From assembly GCF_033568475.1 (NCBI RefSeq), contig NC_133121.1, positions 3,162,001 to 3,226,000 of the forward strand: a stretch of 64,000 nucleotides of DNA, read 5' to 3'. How positions within the stretch are numbered: position 1 is the first letter of the stretch; every line of letters begins with the position of its first letter. The position numbers and the translations under genes are program-made. Below, in pieces: positions 59,593 to 64,000 of the stretch. The notes under the pieces were generated by a model, which was not told where the DNA came from, ran no database searches, and was given only the letters and a program-made list of their open reading frames with translations. The DNA comes from Henckelia pumila. Taxonomy: Eukaryota > Streptophyta > Magnoliopsida > Lamiales > Gesneriaceae.

Positions 59593-60501
59593 TAAACATA
59601 TTACATTAAAGTGTTTTGGTGAAAGTAGAGATATTTTTATCTATAATTCAAATGATGGAGTTAGTTAAAGGATTAGTGTATTATCATATAGTAAAAAAAT
59701 ATAAGCAATTATATCTATATCTTATGTGTGTGCATGCACGCATTCGCATTTGTGTATTATAATGAATAAGGGAGCTAAAGATAATACTTTATCTTCATAA
59801 AATCAAAAAATATAATAAAGAAATATATTTTAATAAATTTTTGTTTATATATAACTATCATATCTTAATAAAATATTTATTTTATCTATTTGTTTCAAGC
59901 TAGATGGGGAGAACCGACTCCATTTTCTGTGGTGCAGGATCTTTTTACCATCGCCCCCCGCGTTTCTGAAGCTTCGCTCATTAACCAAATCACCTTGTTG
60001 AAATTTATATAGTATTTAATGATAATTATTATGGATTTCAAGTTCATTTAGTAATGTTGTTATTTGAAATACATGCAATAATTTATATAAATAACGAGTA
60101 AATAATTAGGTATGAATTTAAGATTTGATATATTATCTCACGTTAATAATAAAACTACAATTAAAATCGATGGATTTTAAATACTCCTATTCCATTATCT
60201 TCATCTTCAAAAAAAAAACAAAAGCTAAATTTTCCATTCATAACTTAAATTATATATAATCTAATATTACTTTAAAATAATTAAGATATACTAAAACAAT
60301 TACTTAAAATTACAGTTAATGAGGCCCTTAATTAGCTTGGTTGAAGGTATGGATTTCTAAGAGGTAATTTTCGAGTCCGATTCCAAATGGTAATAAAGTA
60401 CTTCAATGAAGACCATCATTAACCCGGAATTGTTTCACTCGTAGACAAGTAAACGAAGTTGGGTTGTTCACAAATCACAATCTTGCTATGGTGTCTTGTT
60501 T

Positions 60502-60671
60502 CTATTAGAATGGATACTCCAAGATTTGATATTATTTGATTTGATTTGATTTTATTCAACTTATAATTAGTCTGTAGATATCATTTATATTAGGAAATTA
60601 TAGGCAGCAAAGTGTGTATAAATGTTTACCTCTTGTGTATAATAAAATTATCAATTCAGTGCCAATTCTAT
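60502..60671 (+). mobile_element. Copia-type LTR fragment
   Basis: The stretch starts near tattagaatggatactcc, contains a typical short-LTR end (gtgtataataaaattatcaattcag) and is followed by tggtatcag, the primer-binding site for initiator-methionine tRNA. A little internal sequence may follow. Fossil, heavily broken, family tentative. Confidence 0.45.
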
Positions 60672-61309
60672 ATGGTATCAGTATCACCTTTGGCTCACGC
60701 CCATCAAGTCTGAATCTTCATATTCATTGTTTCCACATCTAGACTTTTAATTTCCTCCAGGTTTTATTTATGATGTTTTGAATTAAGATTGTAATTCTCT
60801 TGGTTCTTAATAATATTAAAATTGCAGTTAAAATATAATATATCAAATTTATAACTTAATTATAAAGGGCGAATATAAATACATTATTACAAATAATAAA
60901 AGAGTAAAAGAGTAAATAAGACAACAAATACGCGTCGCGTGAACATATAATATTTATATATTTAAAAAATTAATTTTACTTTATTAATTTAATTTATGTT
61001 AAGATTATTCATCAAATCATGAAATATCTTCCTCCCAAAAAAACACAATCAATCCATACAAACGCAACCTAAGTTTCTCTATAACATAGATGAAAGAGAT
61101 GAGCTGTTGGGGGGAGAAGTCATCAAATTAGGAGTTTGTTGATAATATTGTTACTTGGCTCGTCCACGGGAGATTCTTTGATTATTGTTAAGATAATAAT
61201 ACGATCAAATCATTTTTTTTTTTTTTTGAAGTCATAATACGATCAAATCTAATCTCAATGGTCACATAACTAGTTTCCTTTTTTTGTGTTCGTATCTCCA
61301 AAAAAACAA

Positions 61310-61764
61310 ATGGGAAACAGCAATGCTCGTGGCCATAATCCACCCGTACCTCGCCCTGCACAAGAACTGAAACTTCGCCGCGAAGATGAAGTTCAAGAAT
61401 TCACCTGCGAAATCTGCATCGAGCCCATGTCGAACCCCGCATGTATTGTTAAATGTGGACCTTCAGATCTATCATGGATAATATCTGTAAAGGTAAGTTG
61501 AAATAAACCTGTACGTAATAGTCGTTCATTAACATAGAATTTCTCCTATATTGTTGGATTATTGTTAATGATTAAATCATAAAAATGCAGATGTGGCATC
61601 AGTTTCTGCTACAATTGTGGAAACCGAGTTCATCAACATTGGTGCCGTTGCAAACCTCCATCGGTGGGCGAGGCTTTGTTTGACTTTACTTTTGCGATTA
61701 TAGCTATAGCATTTGTTGTTGGTTGGGGTTGTTTATTATTTTGGTCGGCTGTTTGTTGTAAATA
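61310..61764 (+). pseudogene. Gutted RBR ligase remnant (RBR3)
   Basis: The start reads MGNSNARGHNPPVPRP and continues to EFTCEICIEPM, the first cysteine pair of RING1. Then the rest of RING1, the in-between domain and most of RING2 are missing; the sequence passes into ACIVKCGPSDLSWIISVK and a GTAAGT donor at 61493. The second exon (from 61591, after tgcag) reads, in the family frame, RCGISFCYNCGNRVHQHWCRC and a membrane tail (FAIIAIAFVVGWGCLLFW) ending at 61764. The exon 1 frame meets exon 2 in phase 0 rather than the family's phase 2, so normal splicing would give about 30 unrelated residues and a stop. I see no donor that restores the family frame. It is probably dead, though it may be transcribed. 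Confidence 0.75.
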
Positions 61765-62058
61765 ATTTTGACTTCTTTTGTTAACTTCGGTGATCTAGAA
61801 ATTTTCTGATTCGTTTTTTTTTTTTCCCATATCACATTGTGGGTTTAATTATGATTGAAAAAAAAAACATTTGATAATTTAGTATATTGAATATTAGGTA
61901 TGATAGTAATTAAACATGGATCATTTGCATTCCCGTCGAATGATACGATAAAATATCATTTCCGTCTTCCTCGTGATTTTCTACCATTTTCCTGTCATCC
62001 ACGATTTCCTAGCTAACTCTATTATTATTATTTTTTAAAATAATAATAAGAAGCCATG

Positions 62059-62274
62059 AATCAGGCTAGGGGTGCAAACGAACCGAATCGAGCCGGATAA
62101 TGGTAAAATTTTAAGGCTCGAACTCGAATAAATCAGGCTAGGGGTGCAAACGAACCGAATCGAGCCGGATAATGGTAAAATTTTAAGGCTCGAACTCGAA
62201 TAAATCAGGCTAGGGGTGCAAACTAACCGAATCGAGCCGGATAATGGTAAAATTTTAAGGCTCGAATTCAGCTC
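62059..62274. repeat. Three tandem 72-bp units spanning the left end of a hAT element
   Basis: Units start at 62059, 62131 and 62203. Each begins with aatcaggc, which is the element's target duplication, and continues with the first 64 bases of the element (taggggtgcaaacgaaccg...). They are nearly identical, so the triplication is recent and came after the insertion. Confidence 0.9.
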
Positions 62275-62670
62275 GATAAGAGTATATTCGAGTTCGAGCT
62301 CGATTCGAAGTTCGATAATTTCAAATATTTTGGCTCGAGCTCGGCTCGAAATGAAGTTCGAGTTCGACTCGAAATATTCGAACCTATTCGTGAACTATTC
62401 GGAGATTATGGTTCGAAAAGCTCAAAATTTTCGAAAAAAGTTCTAAGTGTATATATATTTATTATATAATTATATTATATTAATTAAATATTAAGGTTCG
62501 CGAACTATTCGGGAACTATCGAACAGTATAATTTCGGCTCGAGCTCGGCTCGAAAAAAAGTTCGAACATGTTCGAATTCGGCTCGAGTTCGATAAGCTCG
62601 AATACGAATCAAATATTTATCGAGCGGACTCGTAAAACTCACGAATATGTTCAGTTCATTTGAATCCCTA
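62067..62670. mobile_element. hAT-type non-autonomous element with gctcga/ttcgaa repeats
   Basis: It begins TAGGGGTGCAAACGAAC and ends with the inverted TTCATTTGAATCCCTA. A perfect aatcaggc lies on both sides (62059-62066 and 62671-62678). The interior is built of short inverted words (gctcgagctcgg, ttcgagttcgag), a pattern common in plant repeats. No protein is encoded. Confidence 0.85.
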
Positions 62671-63303
62671 AATCAGGCCATTTAATAATTATTAATAGCA
62701 TGCTGATAAAATGGGCCGCCATTTTTCAGCCCATGTTCGTTTTTTGGATCATTGTCGCAGCCCATGTTGGTATTTAATTTAAGAGTTAAGCTGAAGTTTG
62801 TCTCCAGTCTTTATGTGAACAAAAAATGTATTTGTACTCTCCACAAAAAATGTTTCTGCACGAGCCCATATCTATTTTCTCGAATGTAAAAAAATATCGT
62901 ACAATTTTCTATTGTAGAAGCAATTCCAAATACTACATGTATTTGAATTCCATGCGATGGTGCATATCTAGCAAATTGAAACTGGTGGAACCAAATCATT
63001 AGGGGAAATAAAACCAAATGATGGAACCAAATCATGATGTCATAGATGATATCTTAAAACAATATTTTTTAATTAAAATATGTGATGATATTTTCTTTTA
63101 AAATTGGGGACCAGGATGTGATGTCTTTTTCTTTTCTTTTCTTTTCTTTTTTTCCTTCAAAATTTGGTGGGATAATATATAATAATAATCAATAATATTA
63201 TAATGTGTGGCTTAAACGTACAAGCAAGCCCAAGCTTACTTCTTCTCTATACATTCTCTCTAAAGGTAGTTGACCTTTACTTTTATCTTCGAGAGAATTC
63301 TTC

Positions 63304-63786
63304 ATGGCTCCACGCTTCGTGCACCTCTTGTTGGCTGCTACACTCGTCGCGGCGTCGTTTTCTTGTATCCTCGCCGGCGGTGATGACATCCACGGGAGTG
63401 GCGACGACTTGCTGATCCGTCAAGTCGTCGATCTCGGCAACGACGGCGAGAAAGCGCCGCTCGACGCCGATAATCACTTCGAGCTCTTCAAGAGGAAGTT
63501 CGGAAAGACCTATGCAACGCAGGAGGAGCACGATCACAGGTTTTCCGTGTTTAAGGCTAATTTGCGCCGCGCGAGGCGCCATCAGAAGCTCGACCCTTCC
63601 GCCGAGCACGGCGTCACTGCGTTCTCGGATCTCACTCGCTCTGAGTTCCGACGTCAGTTACTCGGAGTGAATCGGAGACTTCGTCTCCCTGTTGACGCTC
63701 ACAAGGCTGAGATACTGCCGACGAACGACCTTCCGACTGATTTTGACTGGAGAGATCACGGTGCCGTCTCACCGGTTAAAAATCAG
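63304..63786 (+). CDS. RD19: RD19-like papain-type cysteine protease, first exon (gene runs past the window)
   Basis: Exon 1 encodes 161 residues and ends ...GAVSPVKNQ with a GTACTT donor at 63787. The next exon, which should bring the active-site cysteine (CGSCWSF), is not within the window. Residues 1-24 form a signal peptide (FVHLLLAATLVAASFSCILA). DDLLIRQVV and the I29 inhibitor prodomain follow (FELFKRKFGKTYATQEEHDHRFSVFKANLRRARRHQ, then GVTAFSDLTRSEFRR), with the ERFNAQ-type pattern of RD19/cathepsin F enzymes. The mature enzyme should begin near LPTDFDWRDHGAVSP. Proteases of this class act in the vacuole and are induced by drought, senescence or infection. The exon is GC-rich compared with its surroundings. 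Confidence 0.9.
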
Positions 63787-64000
63787 GTACTTGTCAAGTT
63801 TTTTGTTGAAATTGATGAACATGATGTTGAATACTTCAATTATTTGTTCAGCTGTGAGAATACATTTCTTCCTTGCCTATTCGACATGGGAGTATATGTT
63901 TTGGGGAACGATTTTGCAATTGTATTCACGCGAGCTTATTGGAAGGCAGTATCTATGTTTTCCGAATATAACTTTTTACAGCTTAGCTTGCTGTTGGTTA

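Larger units (their letters stand above)
58299..61309. other. Downstream of RBR2 to the RBR3 remnant
   Basis: No gene is visible. The block at 59055-59300 is shared with the RBR1 3' flank. The Tourist-like MITE and a copia LTR fragment are listed separately. A short GC-rich island at 59900-59970 (ttctgtggtgcaggatc, catcgccccccgcg) is unexplained. From about 61100 to 61215 the sequence resembles the DNA downstream of the small genes (gttgat....ctgttatgtagct.gtcaattggagattc), which suggests a third duplication unit. Confidence 0.5.
61765..63303. other. Between RBR3 and the cysteine protease
   Basis: No gene is visible. The hAT element at 62067-62670 is listed separately. A (cttttt)n pyrimidine run at 63128-63152 lies about 150-175 bases before the protease start and may be part of its promoter or leader. 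Confidence 0.5.

Noticed and set aside
59900-59970. Short GC-rich island as a gene or RNA
   Set aside because: No open frame, fold or homology is evident; too short to call.
61591-61683. Functional 91-residue product of the RBR3 remnant by phase-0 splicing
   Set aside because: It is possible, but the last 30 residues are unrelated to the family, the membrane tail is lost, and no second copy supports it.
62059-62274. CRISPR-like array
   Set aside because: Three adjacent 72-bp units without spacers at a hAT element end in a plant genome; this is a tandem duplication.

Overview
This is nuclear DNA of a flowering plant, most likely a eudicot. It is AT-rich, its genes have many introns with GT-AG (twice GC-AG) borders, and its protein families are plant ones: a YSK dehydrin, a GH35 beta-galactosidase, an RD19-type cysteine protease, BCS1-like AAA-ATPases and RSL1-like RBR ubiquitin ligases. 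MITEs, SINE-like pieces and Ty3/Copia fossils lie between the genes. I cannot name the species from sequence alone.

Layout. 1-10.7 kb: a tandem pair of BCS1/AATP1-like AAA-ATPase genes. The first carries one in-frame stop; the second is intact. 12.3-15.2 kb: a RING-finger protein with a myristoylation-type N terminus. 17.7-18.6 kb: a dehydrin whose promoter has two ACGT (ABRE/G-box) sites and an RY box. 24.3-29.6 kb: an 18-exon beta-galactosidase with a signal peptide and no C-terminal lectin domain. 30.7-61.8 kb: a locally expanded RBR E3-ligase cluster, split by a Ty3/gypsy (Tekay-like) element at 33.0-43.3 kb and a copia-like fossil to its right. 63.3 kb to the end: the first exon of an RD19-like cysteine protease whose gene runs off the window.

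The most unusual content is in the RBR cluster. Besides two full-length RBR genes (30747-31630 and 57133-58298) and one gutted remnant (61310-61764), two three-exon genes (48025-48477 and 54558-55032) encode proteins of only 96 and 104 residues. They keep the RBR promoter, the N-terminal tail, copies of the single RBR intron and the C-terminal membrane segment, but have lost RING1, IBR and the start of RING2. What remains of the RING2 exon is read in a different frame, because a phase-1 intron has replaced the family's phase-2 intron, and the frame returns to the ancestral one at the membrane tail. Both copies stay open across all exons. This looks like an undescribed small membrane protein family made by remodelling an E3 ligase.

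The cluster grew by segmental duplication: about 46.08-50.53 kb matches 52.83-56.89 kb, and a trace of the RBR2 promoter remains at 51.24-51.33 kb. Insertions with target-site duplications help to order events. A hAT-type element at 46233-46974 is present in one duplicate, and the other duplicate holds the unoccupied site. Three MULE-type MITEs with perfect 9-bp duplications are scattered across the window.
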